Program-made: the position numbers and the translations under genes
The notes under the pieces: model-generated
What the model was told of the DNA's origin: nothing
Database searches by the model: none
What the model saw: the letters and a program-made list of their open reading frames with translations, nothing else
Shown: positions 20,904 through 29,300 of the stretch, piece after piece
Layout: the number at the start of each line of letters is the position of its first letter
Position numbering within the stretch: position 1 is the first letter of the stretch
DNA from: a virus
Reading direction: 5' to 3' (one strand)
IMG/VR virus record: IMGVR_UViG_3300030099_002455
Span: 1-36,014 of that record
Length of the DNA: 36,014 bases

Positions 20904-21128
20904 ATCTATCTCTCAGTTTTTATTGGGGGGTGGTGGGTGGTGGTCATCTCAGAGAGTATTAGAGAATATTAGAAGTACCTAAATCCCCCTATGGGGTTCA
21001 CTTAGATCCAGAAGCCCCCCTTACCCCCCATTGGGAATAAGGAAGGACTTCATCTAAGTGAATTTCACTTGAGTCCGTCAGCCCCAGATACGCTCTGTAT
21101 CCAATAGTCACCCTATTAGAATTTATGC
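20904..21128. other. Non-coding region after the large terminase with inverted repeats
   Basis: No gene is seen. TTCACTTAGAT at 20997-21007 and ATCTAAGTGAA at 21052-21062 form an 11-bp perfect inverted repeat, and a third TTCACTT (21064-21070) makes a local palindrome AAGTGAATTTCACTT. Near 20954-20975 the unit AGAGxxTATTAGA-like sequence is repeated. GGGTGACTATTGG on the minus strand (about 21113-21101) resembles a sequence at 6044-6056. In T7 the physical genome end lies in the equivalent area. Confidence 0.55.
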
Positions 21129-22805
21129 TCACATCCATCTGTCACCAAGGGGTTTACGGCCAATGGCTGATTCCATGAATTTATCGAGCTGTTTTTGGAT
21201 CTCCCGGTCTTTCCGGGACTTGATCTGGGAGTCCACATCTTGGGCCATTTGGTCGGTCCAATAGGACACCGCCATTGCCAAGACATCCAGACGGTCATCA
21301 TGGGCGAGGGCTCCTCGGTGTCTGGAGACCCGGCTCATTTGATACATCAGTTGGTATCTCAATGCTTTCTCTGGGGGTAGATGCCTCGTGCTGTCGTAGT
21401 CCCTCTCGACCACCTTGCGGTCAATCACGAGCCGGTGGCTGTTCATGACGGGCTCCAGCGTGTCACAGATCCGCTTCTCCTTGGAGGTGCTGTGTTTGAC
21501 CTCCTCACACGCCACCCGGTAGATCTTCGCCAAGACCGGCTTCAGGAGCTGGGTGAACATGCCATCCCCAAAGTTGGACTCGATGTGGACCAGATTGACT
21601 TCCTGCTCCTTTGCGATCATCGCCAGACGCTTCAGGGTGTCCTCGGAGTATCCCCCGGGGAGCCCTCCCGCATCTGTGACGAACAGGAACCCGTTCAACA
21701 TCTTGACCACCGCATACGCCGTCTCATCCGCCCCTCGACCACTGGGGTCAATAGCGAGGACAGAACCCGTGTACGGGGCCCAAGAACCGTCACCTAGCGT
21801 CACAGGCCCGTAGAAGCGATCTCCCGGCAGTCCTACGTTGGGAAGGTCCTGCACCATGTTCTCTGCTGAAGCCGCCCAGATGGGCTTCTGGGGCCCCTCA
21901 CGGGGATTCAGTGACATGATGATCAGATCACTGAGTTTCAGCGGGTATCGATCGAGGTCGCTCAGGCTCGGGTCCAGCATGAACTGGAGGGCGAACCCGG
22001 TCCTCCCGTAGGAGGCTTCTCGCTCCATCAGATCTTCCGCATCGAACCTCTTGGGGTCCGTGGGTTGACCGATAATCTCTTCGTCTTCCTGTAGCTCCTC
22101 GATGATCTTGGGAGCCAGTGTGTCTCCGTAGCGTTTGATCTGACTGTTTTTTGGATATCTTGCGGGCCAGATGCGACTCGTGAACCCTCTTTCTTGCAAT
22201 GTCGTGTATATTGAAGCCTCAGTTTGGGGAGTCCCAAGGAATAAGATATTCCCGTCCGGTTTCAATACCGCATCGAACTCCTTGATAGCCTCGCTGAGTT
22301 TGTCCCTCATGGTGGAGGTTTGAGAGTTGGTCAATGATTCAACATCATCCGCAATGATTAGGTCGGCTCTAGCTCCAGTGATCTGGCTTGTGATGCCTTT
22401 GGAAACCACCGATGGAGCGTGAGAGGCTGGGGCAGGACCCACATCAAAAGCGATCTTGGAGTTCCTCTGGTTTTCCGTGGGCTTCAAGTGACGGAGTATT
22501 TCCATCTCCGTGATGAGTCTCAACGTGAAGGTGCTGAAATCGTCTGCCCGTTGTTTTGAAGCAGACACCACAAGAATGTTCTTAGTGGGATCCAGAAGGA
22601 GCTGATGACACACATACGCAGAGGTGATCCATGACTTGCCAACCCCTCGGAAAGCCTGAACAACTCTCCTCTTGGGCCCGTTCTGAATAAACTCCGCAAT
22701 GTCATATTGAATAGGAGTAGGGTCTGGTAGGTTCAGATGATCCCACGCCATAAACAGGAAATTGCGGAAGTCCGAAAGTTGTGTAAGTACGTTATGATTC
22801 ACCAC
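21129..22805 (-). CDS. terL: Terminase large subunit (T7 gp19-like)
   Basis: This is the DNA-packaging ATPase and nuclease that docks on the portal. The 558-residue protein (T7 gp19: 586) has LFMAWDHLNLPDPTPIQYDI near residue 17, Walker A VVQAFRGVGKSWITSAY near residue 53, Walker B ADLIIADDVES near residue 145, and the nuclease acidic clusters VLAIDPSGRGADETAY near residue 345 and AHDDRLDVLAMAV near residue 505. Translation starts at one of two overlapping GTG codons (22805 or 22802) that overlap the preceding gene's stop; ATG starts further in would remove conserved sequence. A roughly 225-base structured gap follows. Confidence 0.96.
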   Translation of the reverse strand: MVNHNVLTQLSDFRNFLFMAWDHLNLPDPTPIQYDIAEFIQNGPKRRVVQAFRGVGKSWITSAYVCHQLLLDPTKNILVVSASKQRADDFSTFTLRLITEMEILRHLKPTENQRNSKIAFDVGPAPASHAPSVVSKGITSQITGARADLIIADDVESLTNSQTSTMRDKLSEAIKEFDAVLKPDGNILFLGTPQTEASIYTTLQERGFTSRIWPARYPKNSQIKRYGDTLAPKIIEELQEDEEIIGQPTDPKRFDAEDLMEREASYGRTGFALQFMLDPSLSDLDRYPLKLSDLIIMSLNPREGPQKPIWAASAENMVQDLPNVGLPGDRFYGPVTLGDGSWAPYTGSVLAIDPSGRGADETAYAVVKMLNGFLFVTDAGGLPGGYSEDTLKRLAMIAKEQEVNLVHIESNFGDGMFTQLLKPVLAKIYRVACEEVKHSTSKEKRICDTLEPVMNSHRLVIDRKVVERDYDSTRHLPPEKALRYQLMYQMSRVSRHRGALAHDDRLDVLAMAVSYWTDQMAQDVDSQIKSRKDREIQKQLDKFMESAIGRKPLGDRWM

Positions 22806-23095
22806 TTAACTCTGTCTGCCCAGTACGCTGCGGACATATTTCCCTTCTTGATATTCCGGCGATGTCTCGCTTTGAAGGACGCTCTCTTTGCTTTCATCCG
22901 ATCTGACTCTCCCGCTTTGGGCTTGCCTGCGGTTTTTGCCCCTTGCTCTCCAAACCGAATCAGCTTGAGTTTGTGATCCTTTTGAGCGAGAACAACATGA
23001 GACTTCTTTGGATGGTTGGGCGTTCTCTTCGGCTTATTGACTCCTTTGAGTCCATGCTTTTTAATCATCAATGATCTTCGATTTGAGTGTGCCAT
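22799..23095 (-). CDS. Small basic conserved phage protein (98 aa)
   Basis: The protein is very basic and carries LIRFGEQGAKTAGKPKAGES followed by FKARHRRNIKKGNMSAAYWA and a Trp end. I recognise this C-terminal pattern from small conserved proteins of marine phages and some large viruses (a DUF family; I do not commit to a number). Function unknown; DNA or RNA binding is plausible from charge. GAGAGG lies just before ATG 23095, and its stop overlaps the terminase start. Confidence 0.8.
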   Translation of the reverse strand: MAHSNRRSLMIKKHGLKGVNKPKRTPNHPKKSHVVLAQKDHKLKLIRFGEQGAKTAGKPKAGESDRMKAKRASFKARHRRNIKKGNMSAAYWADRVKW

Positions 23096-23096
23096 A

Positions 23097-23360
23097 TCAT
23101 CCTCTCTTCTTGATCTTTAGTTTGTTTCGACGTTTTCCCCCAGCGGTAATGGAGTATTTTCGGTAGGGTTTTCGGCTCGTCTTCTGACTGGCAGCGGACC
23201 GCTTCTCAGACTTACTCATCCGATCTGCAACTGACTTGGGGCGACAAGCGGGGTAGGGGCGACTCGAATCCTTCGATGACTTTCTCCCACAGGGCTTGCC
23301 CGTTTTGATATCTACCCAGTTCTCTTTGAACCACTTTCTCAGGCCGCCGGTATACGCCAT
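23097..23360 (-). CDS. Small basic conserved phage protein (87 aa)
   Basis: The protein opens MAYTGGLRKWFKENWVDIKT and contains GKPCGRKSSKDSSRPYPACR, with two Cys in a pattern recurrent in marine phage proteins, then a Lys/Arg-rich C-terminus (GGKRRNKLKIKKRG). The motif W(V/I)D...GKPCGR...YP.CRP is familiar from marine viral sequences but has no known function. Its ATG overlaps the stop of the upstream 50-residue ORF as TAATG, showing coupling. Confidence 0.8.
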   Translation of the reverse strand: MAYTGGLRKWFKENWVDIKTGKPCGRKSSKDSSRPYPACRPKSVADRMSKSEKRSAASQKTSRKPYRKYSITAGGKRRNKLKIKKRG

Positions 23361-23512
23361 TACTTGCCTACCTTCTTCATCGCCTTTCTGTGTGCTTCAG
23401 TGAATGAAGAGCCCTTGATCATCAACTTACGCATCATCGACATATGACGCGGTGTGTGGTGTTCAGAATGCTTCTTCATCGTCTTCTTCTGTCTTGGTGT
23501 CAGCTTGCTCAT
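23360..23512 (-). CDS. Small basic His/Met-rich protein (50 aa)
   Basis: MSKLTPRQKKTMKKHSEHHT is followed by PRHMSMMRKLMIKGSSFTEA and a Lys-rich end. The sequence HSxHH(T)PxHMxMMRKLM...SF(T)xAHxxAMKKVGK is one I recognise as a short conserved marine viral protein of unknown function. ATG 23512 has AAGGAGG 9 bases upstream; the ATG at 23518 is too close to that site. It overlaps the preceding gene by 4 bases. Confidence 0.75.
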   Translation of the reverse strand: MSKLTPRQKKTMKKHSEHHTPRHMSMMRKLMIKGSSFTEAHRKAMKKVGK

Positions 23513-23694
23513 CGCCATCTACCTCCTTCTGATTTGTATTTCTTTGCAGCCCAAGCATTAGCGTATGCTGATGGGTAAACGTCAAACTTTCTCTTAGCAG
23601 CCGCCTTCGCCTTCGACCACAGTGCCGGGTTAGTAGGTACGGGCTTGCTGCTCTTCTTTTTGCTTTTTGAGATCTTCAAACTCTTACGACTCAT
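23509..23694 (-). CDS. Small basic conserved phage protein (61 aa)
   Basis: A lysine-rich N-terminus (SLKISKSKKKSSKP) leads into a conserved-looking body, NPALWSKAKAAAKRKFDVYP then SAYANAWAAKKYKSEGGRWR. The body (Trp-x-x-(A/V)-K-xx-A-K-x-(K/R)-F-x-V-Y-P-S-A-Y-A-N-x-W-A) is widespread in marine phage and NCLDV small proteins, still without function. ATG 23694 overlaps the small terminase stop as ATGA. It is the first of four basic proteins inserted between the terminase subunits. Confidence 0.82.
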   Translation of the reverse strand: MSRKSLKISKSKKKSSKPVPTNPALWSKAKAAAKRKFDVYPSAYANAWAAKKYKSEGGRWR

Positions 23695-23906
23695 GCAACT
23701 TCCTCGATGTTGAATGGAAGTGACTTTGCGAGATTGGCAAGGGGCTCACTCTGGTTTGCGGTAGCGTCAATTCCATTATCCTTCAGGAATCCACGGGCCA
23801 CATTCAAGTCGGCTGCGTTCGCGTCCCCAGAAAGAACTCGATCAAGCAGCTCCTTTGCAACCGCTTCGTGCAGTTCGCTGAGAATTTTTTCCTTTTTATT
23901 CATCAT
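23691..23906 (-). CDS. terS: Terminase small subunit (T7 gp18-like)
   Basis: This is the DNA-recognition partner of the packaging motor. The 71-residue protein has LHEAVAKELLDRVLSGDANA near residue 12 and ADLNVARGFLKDNGI near residue 32, a pattern typical of small terminases of marine T7-like phages; T7 gp18 has 89 residues. GAAGGGA lies just before the double ATG at 23906/23903, which overlaps the stop of the holin-like gene. It is separated from the large subunit by four small genes rather than one or two as in T7. Confidence 0.87.
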   Translation of the reverse strand: MMNKKEKILSELHEAVAKELLDRVLSGDANAADLNVARGFLKDNGIDATANQSEPLANLAKSLPFNIEEVA

Positions 23907-24112
23907 ATTTTCCCTTCAATAAAGTTCATTACAAATGCGGCTAAAGCTCCTGCCGCAGCGGAAGCCCCCAGTAACCATGCTTTGGACTGCTCAAGATCGC
24001 GGAGGCGTTTATCGTGGCGATCAAGCTCCTCATCGTGGACCGCCTGCCGGGTAATCAGGGCATCAACTTTGCCCTCAAGGCGGCCCAGTGCGATCAAGAT
24101 TTCGTTGTCCAT
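23903..24112 (-). CDS. XhlA-like holin candidate (T7 gp17.5 position)
   Basis: The 69-residue protein has a charged N-terminal coiled coil (ILIALGRLEGKVDALITRQA, then EELDRHDKRLRDLEQSKAWL) followed by one C-terminal membrane helix (LLGASAAAGALAAFVMNFI). This is the layout of the hemolysin XhlA/holin family, and T7 holin gp17.5 sits at the same place just before small terminase. ATG 24112 has AAGG 5 bases upstream; the frame to 24172 is unsupported. It would permeabilise the membrane for the lysozyme encoded near 9.6-10.0 kb. Confidence 0.75.
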   Translation of the reverse strand: MDNEILIALGRLEGKVDALITRQAVHDEELDRHDKRLRDLEQSKAWLLGASAAAGALAAFVMNFIEGKI

Positions 24113-24134
24113 TGTTACCTTCCTAAACCCCCAA

Positions 24135-24728
24135 CTAAGTGAGAAGTTTATATCCCATAAATGAGCTTCCAAATGTCGCCGTGCCGCCCTCTACAATCGG
24201 GTTGGTTCCGTTGACTCCCGCATACACCTCGTAGTAATCTCCTTCAGAAGAGTCTTCAATACATACAAGATTAAGGTGCGCCCTCTTGATCCCGTTTGCG
24301 GGGACATGCTGATTGACTTGCTTATAGGCCGCCCCATTCTTGTAAAGGTAAGCGTCCATTGAGGCCGCATCCGTAGCACTGTTTGCCACATGAATATCAA
24401 ATGAAATGAAATACTTGCCCGCCTTACCGGAGGGGACAGTGAATCTGTAATTGGACGAGTTATCAAATGCGTTATCCGTGTCAATCACCTCAGTGTTAAA
24501 CTGAATCTTTGTCAGTCCGCTGGCGGCCTGATCCGCACTGAGCTGAACACTAAACATCGGAGTGTTGGTTGAAGTAGACGGGATATAGATCGCTGGGATC
24601 TTTCCCGTGCTATCACACTGAATAACCTTGTTTGCGTTTGAGCTTGAGGTTGATGATGAGACGATTGACGCTTTATCAGAAGTCTTTACAACCCCCGTGG
24701 TCATTCCCGATCCCACTTTGGTAGTCAT
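24135..24728 (-). CDS. C1q/TNF-like jelly-roll protein, probable tail fibre accessory protein
   Basis: The 197-residue protein has a Ser/Thr-rich N-terminus and then a jelly-roll-like domain from about residue 58: FSVQLSADQAASGLTKIQFN, later YRFTVPSGKAGKYFISFDIH, YLYKNG and FGSSFMGYKLL. Such C1q-like heads form trimers and are common at the tips of marine phage fibres, where they bind the host surface. AAGGA lies 8 bases before ATG 24728. It directly follows the tail fibre gene, supporting a role in adsorption; that role is inferred. Confidence 0.75.
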   Translation of the reverse strand: MTTKVGSGMTTGVVKTSDKASIVSSSTSSSNANKVIQCDSTGKIPAIYIPSTSTNTPMFSVQLSADQAASGLTKIQFNTEVIDTDNAFDNSSNYRFTVPSGKAGKYFISFDIHVANSATDAASMDAYLYKNGAAYKQVNQHVPANGIKRAHLNLVCIEDSSEGDYYEVYAGVNGTNPIVEGGTATFGSSFMGYKLLT

Positions 24729-24752
24729 GGGTGTGTTCCTTGTAAATTATTT

Positions 24753-26312
24753 TTATCCGAGTTCTACTGCGAAGAAAGTGTGAGGAAAAACAATATGGCT
24801 AATCAATGCGGTACTAACTCGACCTTGAAAAGCTAGATCGAACACCATGGGTGTGGAAGTGTCAAAAGTTTCAGACAGAATGAATAGTCCATTGTTTGAA
24901 AATCCAAACTCGGCAGCGGTCGAGAGAATTCCCTCTGCACTATTTGAATTTTTCCAATCAATGATTTTTGTGAACAGAATATCAGAAGAAGAAAGCGTAA
25001 TTTCTGTGTCCGCTCCCCCTTCTGCACCTCTCACAACATGGCATTTAAATCCCATGTTGTTGCCCTCGCCTAGGCCAGCAGTAACAATGTTTCTTTTGAC
25101 AGCCCCGTCATATACGAAGATAATTTTTGAGTCAGACTTCTTGGGTTGAATTGTGATCTTTTTGTCTGCCAGTCTGACTGAGCTGTTTGTCAGGGTGGAA
25201 GTCGTGCTTTGATTGGTCGCCTCTACGATCTGGAGGATTCTCAGAGTATCTGTTCCGGCATACTGGAGAGCCCCTGAGATGATATTAAGGTTTCCGCTGA
25301 TGCCCCCGGTCAAGGTTGAGGACCCGGTTACTTCCAAAGTTCCCCCGACAGATGCATTTCCAGAAGCGGTGGACCCGACGAAAGACGCATTTCCATCCTT
25401 GTCTACAGAAGCGAGAGTGGTTGAGGATTCATCAATCCATTTCTGTAGGTGTCCGGTCTGAGATCCAATTCTCTGAACAGTCAGAGATGTATCCGTTCCC
25501 GACTCCGCCTTCACTGGCTGACTGAGAATGTGCCTAGAGATGCCAAAGTTTCGGACATGGACCGCGACCCCATCGGAGACTGCCGAAGCTCCTCCAGTAA
25601 GGGTCAATGTATATGTCCCCCCAACTTCATTTACAACGTATGTATCTGGAGTCTGAATAACTCCATCGACCTCAATGATGTAAAACTCATCGTTTGTTGC
25701 TGTTGGTGTGGGGCTTGTCAAAGTAAAGACCCGGTCACTGCCACTCACATCTGAGCTTGCGGTAGTGAATGACCAAGACTGAGGAACTGACGCCGCCGAA
25801 CCATACAGAGACAGGCCATCTACATAAGACTTCGATACCGCATCGTCATTGTTTGATCCGAACCCGAGGTTCTTGATGATCTTCCCACCAGCATCAAACT
25901 TGTCATCGGTATCTACCGGCAGGGAACCAATACCACCATCAACATTTTCTTGAACAGCAAACAGTAGCTGCTTGTTCTGCTCATTCAGATCCCCCGCCTT
26001 CAATACCGAACCGTCTGTGAAAGTTCTAGTTACCGACCCGATTTCTGTAGTTCTTCCGATGCGGACAATATTATCCGCGGCGAGAGTGATGCCGGATATA
26101 ACCACGTTTAAGACCGAGCCCGACTCCGTGACCGTAAAGTCCGATGAGGACAGCGTGGTCTTTGTTCCATTGGTCTCTGTTCGGATTACATAGATATCAT
26201 CAGTATTGATGATTTCCAGAGGAACATTATTGAAGTTTCCTCCGACCTGTTCGGGTGTCAAACCTCCGCTCAATCCAAAATCAATGTAGCTATAGGGTGG
26301 TGTTGTTGGCAT
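24753..26312 (-). CDS. Tail fibre protein (T7 gp17-like N-terminus)
   Basis: The first 150 residues match the T7 tail fibre N-terminal domain that attaches to the tail. Signatures are PYSYIDFGL, GRTTEIGSVTRTFTDGSVLK and DLNEQNKQLLFAVQE, then the GGKIIKNLGFGSNNDDAVSK type segment. The middle is repetitive, with SLTVQRIG-type and Gly/Ser/Thr-rich beta segments (ASFVGSTASGNASVGGTLEV). The last 180 residues form a beta-rich receptor-binding domain (KIIFVYDGAVKRNIVTAGLG near residue 410). At 519 residues it is near the size of T7 gp17 (553). AGAAGGA precedes ATG 26312. It is followed by a C1q-like accessory gene. Confidence 0.92.
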   Translation of the reverse strand: MPTTPPYSYIDFGLSGGLTPEQVGGNFNNVPLEIINTDDIYVIRTETNGTKTTLSSSDFTVTESGSVLNVVISGITLAADNIVRIGRTTEIGSVTRTFTDGSVLKAGDLNEQNKQLLFAVQENVDGGIGSLPVDTDDKFDAGGKIIKNLGFGSNNDDAVSKSYVDGLSLYGSAASVPQSWSFTTASSDVSGSDRVFTLTSPTPTATNDEFYIIEVDGVIQTPDTYVVNEVGGTYTLTLTGGASAVSDGVAVHVRNFGISRHILSQPVKAESGTDTSLTVQRIGSQTGHLQKWIDESSTTLASVDKDGNASFVGSTASGNASVGGTLEVTGSSTLTGGISGNLNIISGALQYAGTDTLRILQIVEATNQSTTSTLTNSSVRLADKKITIQPKKSDSKIIFVYDGAVKRNIVTAGLGEGNNMGFKCHVVRGAEGGADTEITLSSSDILFTKIIDWKNSNSAEGILSTAAEFGFSNNGLFILSETFDTSTPMVFDLAFQGRVSTALISHIVFPHTFFAVELG

Positions 26313-26315
26313 TTT

Positions 26316-29300
26316 TTAGTCCTTCTCTGGTATGTTCAATGGGTTAATCAAGAATTGATTAACTGCCTGATCAATCCCGGGGATTTTAGTGAACCATAGA
26401 AGGGATTGAAAGTTTCTTAAATCTTGTTTACTGAGTTCATCAGTACCGTTAATCGCTCCAATTAATTCCCGACCCGCCGGAATAGCTCTCTCGAAAATCA
26501 CTGAATAAGGAACGGATCCATGCAAAGGATCGATGCCCAGTCCGGTAGTCCTCATAGATGGGTCAAATACGGGCTCCTTCCCAAGTAGATGAGCTGTGGA
26601 GTCAACCAACATCGGGAAGATTGTTGAATAAGAGCTTTTTAGAACCCCAGCAGAAAGGATGTATTCTAGTGACAGCCGCTTATCTAAATATGCTTTGCGA
26701 TCATTTTCCTCCATGCCCATCGCTCTGTAGTGGGTCTGGAGAATATAGGCTTGGGAACCGAGACCACAAGCTGCAATAATGTTGGCCGCTTCAATAGCGT
26801 CTCCTCTAGCAATGCCCGCAGCAAGTTGCTTTGTCTTGGAGACAAGCATGAAGGTTCGGTATTGACCGAGCAGCCTGCCAACAGGAGTGGTCCAAAATTC
26901 GGGCATCTCTGAGTAAGACTGCCTCTGAACGGTTTGATCAACGTGCTTTCTCAGGGCGACCCCAAACTTTTGGAAGATGTATTCATCTTTGAAAGCGTCG
27001 GGGTTGAATGATTTGACTCTCCCCCCAAAGATTCCACTTTTGTATTCAATAGCTCCGGGCCTTTCAAAAGCCTTTTTAAGTCGGGCGACATCATCTTCAT
27101 TCAATCCCATCTGCTTCAATCGAACAGATGAATTATTCCAGCCGCCGTTGCTGAACTTGACCTTTCCGTCTTTGCCTGCCTTGAAAGTCATGTTCACGAA
27201 ATTTTGAAATGCTGCTCGTCCGGCCCATCTACGAAGCATGGTGTCCATAGGCATGACACCCAGAGGATTCATGAATGAGACAGCCTGACCATAATGAAGG
27301 TATCTAGTTACTCGGCCTTTAACGTAGTCAGAATCAAATCCAGAGTCATCGATGACTCTCATGAAATGGTCGCCCTTGCTGTAATCCCCGGCGATACCAA
27401 ACGAAGTTTCCAGCATTGATCCAAGGTCATCAATTTCTTCAAGCCTGTTTAGAGAGATACCCTGCCTTCCAGTCCTCAATTCTTTGATGCCCATAGAATA
27501 AATAGTCAAGAGTTCTCGGAGACTGGGCATTTGCTGAAATGCGGCTCTAACTCCGTTGCGGAGTACAACACTTGCAAGTTCGGAAATCTGAGCGAAGCCT
27601 AGAGTCATTCCGATGGTCGCCTGAGAAAACGCATTTGAAGCGTAAATCCATCGCATGTGTTTTGGTTTAGAGTCTGGATACAGCGACATCCCAGAAAGCT
27701 CTCTTAGAACCCTGTCAATAGTCTCTTCGACGTACTCTTTTTCTTTTTCATTAGTGATGCCAGAACTAATCTTATTGATTACATCCTGTCTAGTTGTTGT
27801 GCCCGGGTCAAACCCGAGCTTTTCAAGACCAATTCTGGTTTGAGATCCCCCGACGATCGACTTGACGTACCGTGAAGTAAGCTGAATCAGATCATTATCG
27901 AAAAACTCGTCAATAGAAACCCCCGTCTTTGGGTCCACAAAGGTCTCATTCATTTCAATACGTCTCTTAGCGAAAGAAAGGTGAGGCTCAGAGTTTATCT
28001 TCGGAGAGATCAACTCCATAAAACTATCGACTTCCTCCTCGGGAATGCCATCATTCTTGAGTTCGCCCTTCATTTTTTCGAGAACTGTTTTGGTTGCAGC
28101 GTTGCTTCTTACCAAATCAGGATTGTTCCCAAACTCATAGATCCTCTTCGCAACAGCGTTTGCTTTTCCTTTGGTTACGCCCCTAGCTTTCGCATCTGGG
28201 TGATCGAGAATCGCATCACGGAAAATCCTTATTACTTCATCACTCCCGTGAGCATTGATCAGCTTAGAGAACGATGTGTGGTTGTATTTACGGGTGACAT
28301 AACGAAGGTCATCGGGGATTGATTCCAGAGGCAGTCCCCTTTTAGTCCCGTATTCCTTTACGTCCCTAAAGAATTTTCTGACAGCATCAGTAGCATCCCC
28401 CAGCGGTCCTTCAAAAACCTCTCCGCTTCGGACGGCTCGGATAATATCAATGTCCGTAAGTTTACCTCCGGCTTCCCACGCTTCTTCCTTCGCCTTTGCG
28501 ATTGCTTTGCGCATTGGGATGACAAATTTATCAACATCCACCTTGGCTACATCGAGCCGAGTTAGATATTCATCTCTTCCTCCGGGCATGAAAACCTGTG
28601 CAAACTTTCTCACCGACTCCGTTTTTGACCCGAGGAATCTGTAAGCGTGAGGCGTCAAGAACTTAGCGGTGACTTGCCCTCCGAAGTTATCAATTCCTCT
28701 TGCAAGTCTCTCTCTAAGACCGATCCCGGGTTCGCGCATAGTCCGCCGTGCGGGAGCAATAATGGGAGCGATAAGGTCTTCCTCTTTGATTCCCTCTACA
28801 AACTCAGCAGGGGACTCAACGATCGTCTGGTTGTCGATCATGATGGCCTTGTCGCCCATGATGTCCGAGTCAATCTGGGTTTCTACCTTTTTCTTTGTAA
28901 CAAATCCCGATACAACCGAGCCGTCATCAAGAGTCCTTGAGGCTCCCACCGTCCCCAGCTCTCCGGCATCCGCCACGAAAACCTTTCCTTCAACCTTCTC
29001 AGCTTCCCTAACTTTCTTGACGAAGTCCTTTGCCATCGCCTTTGGATCATCAAACCCTCGATCCTTCAGGATTGAAATTGCTTCTTTGAGTTGATCAGTA
29101 TCTTTGTTCTTAGCGGTCCCGAGTTTCCAAAGTAGCTTTTCAAATGTTCCCTTGAGTTTTACTTTGGACCCACGAACAGTGACTGTCTTTCTAAGATCGA
29201 GGCCGGCTGGGAGTCTGGGAGCGTCTACAGTTACGATCTCTCCCGATTTGCCTGCTTCGGTTCTAGCAGCAACAATCGAGTCAATGATTCTTTCTGTTGA

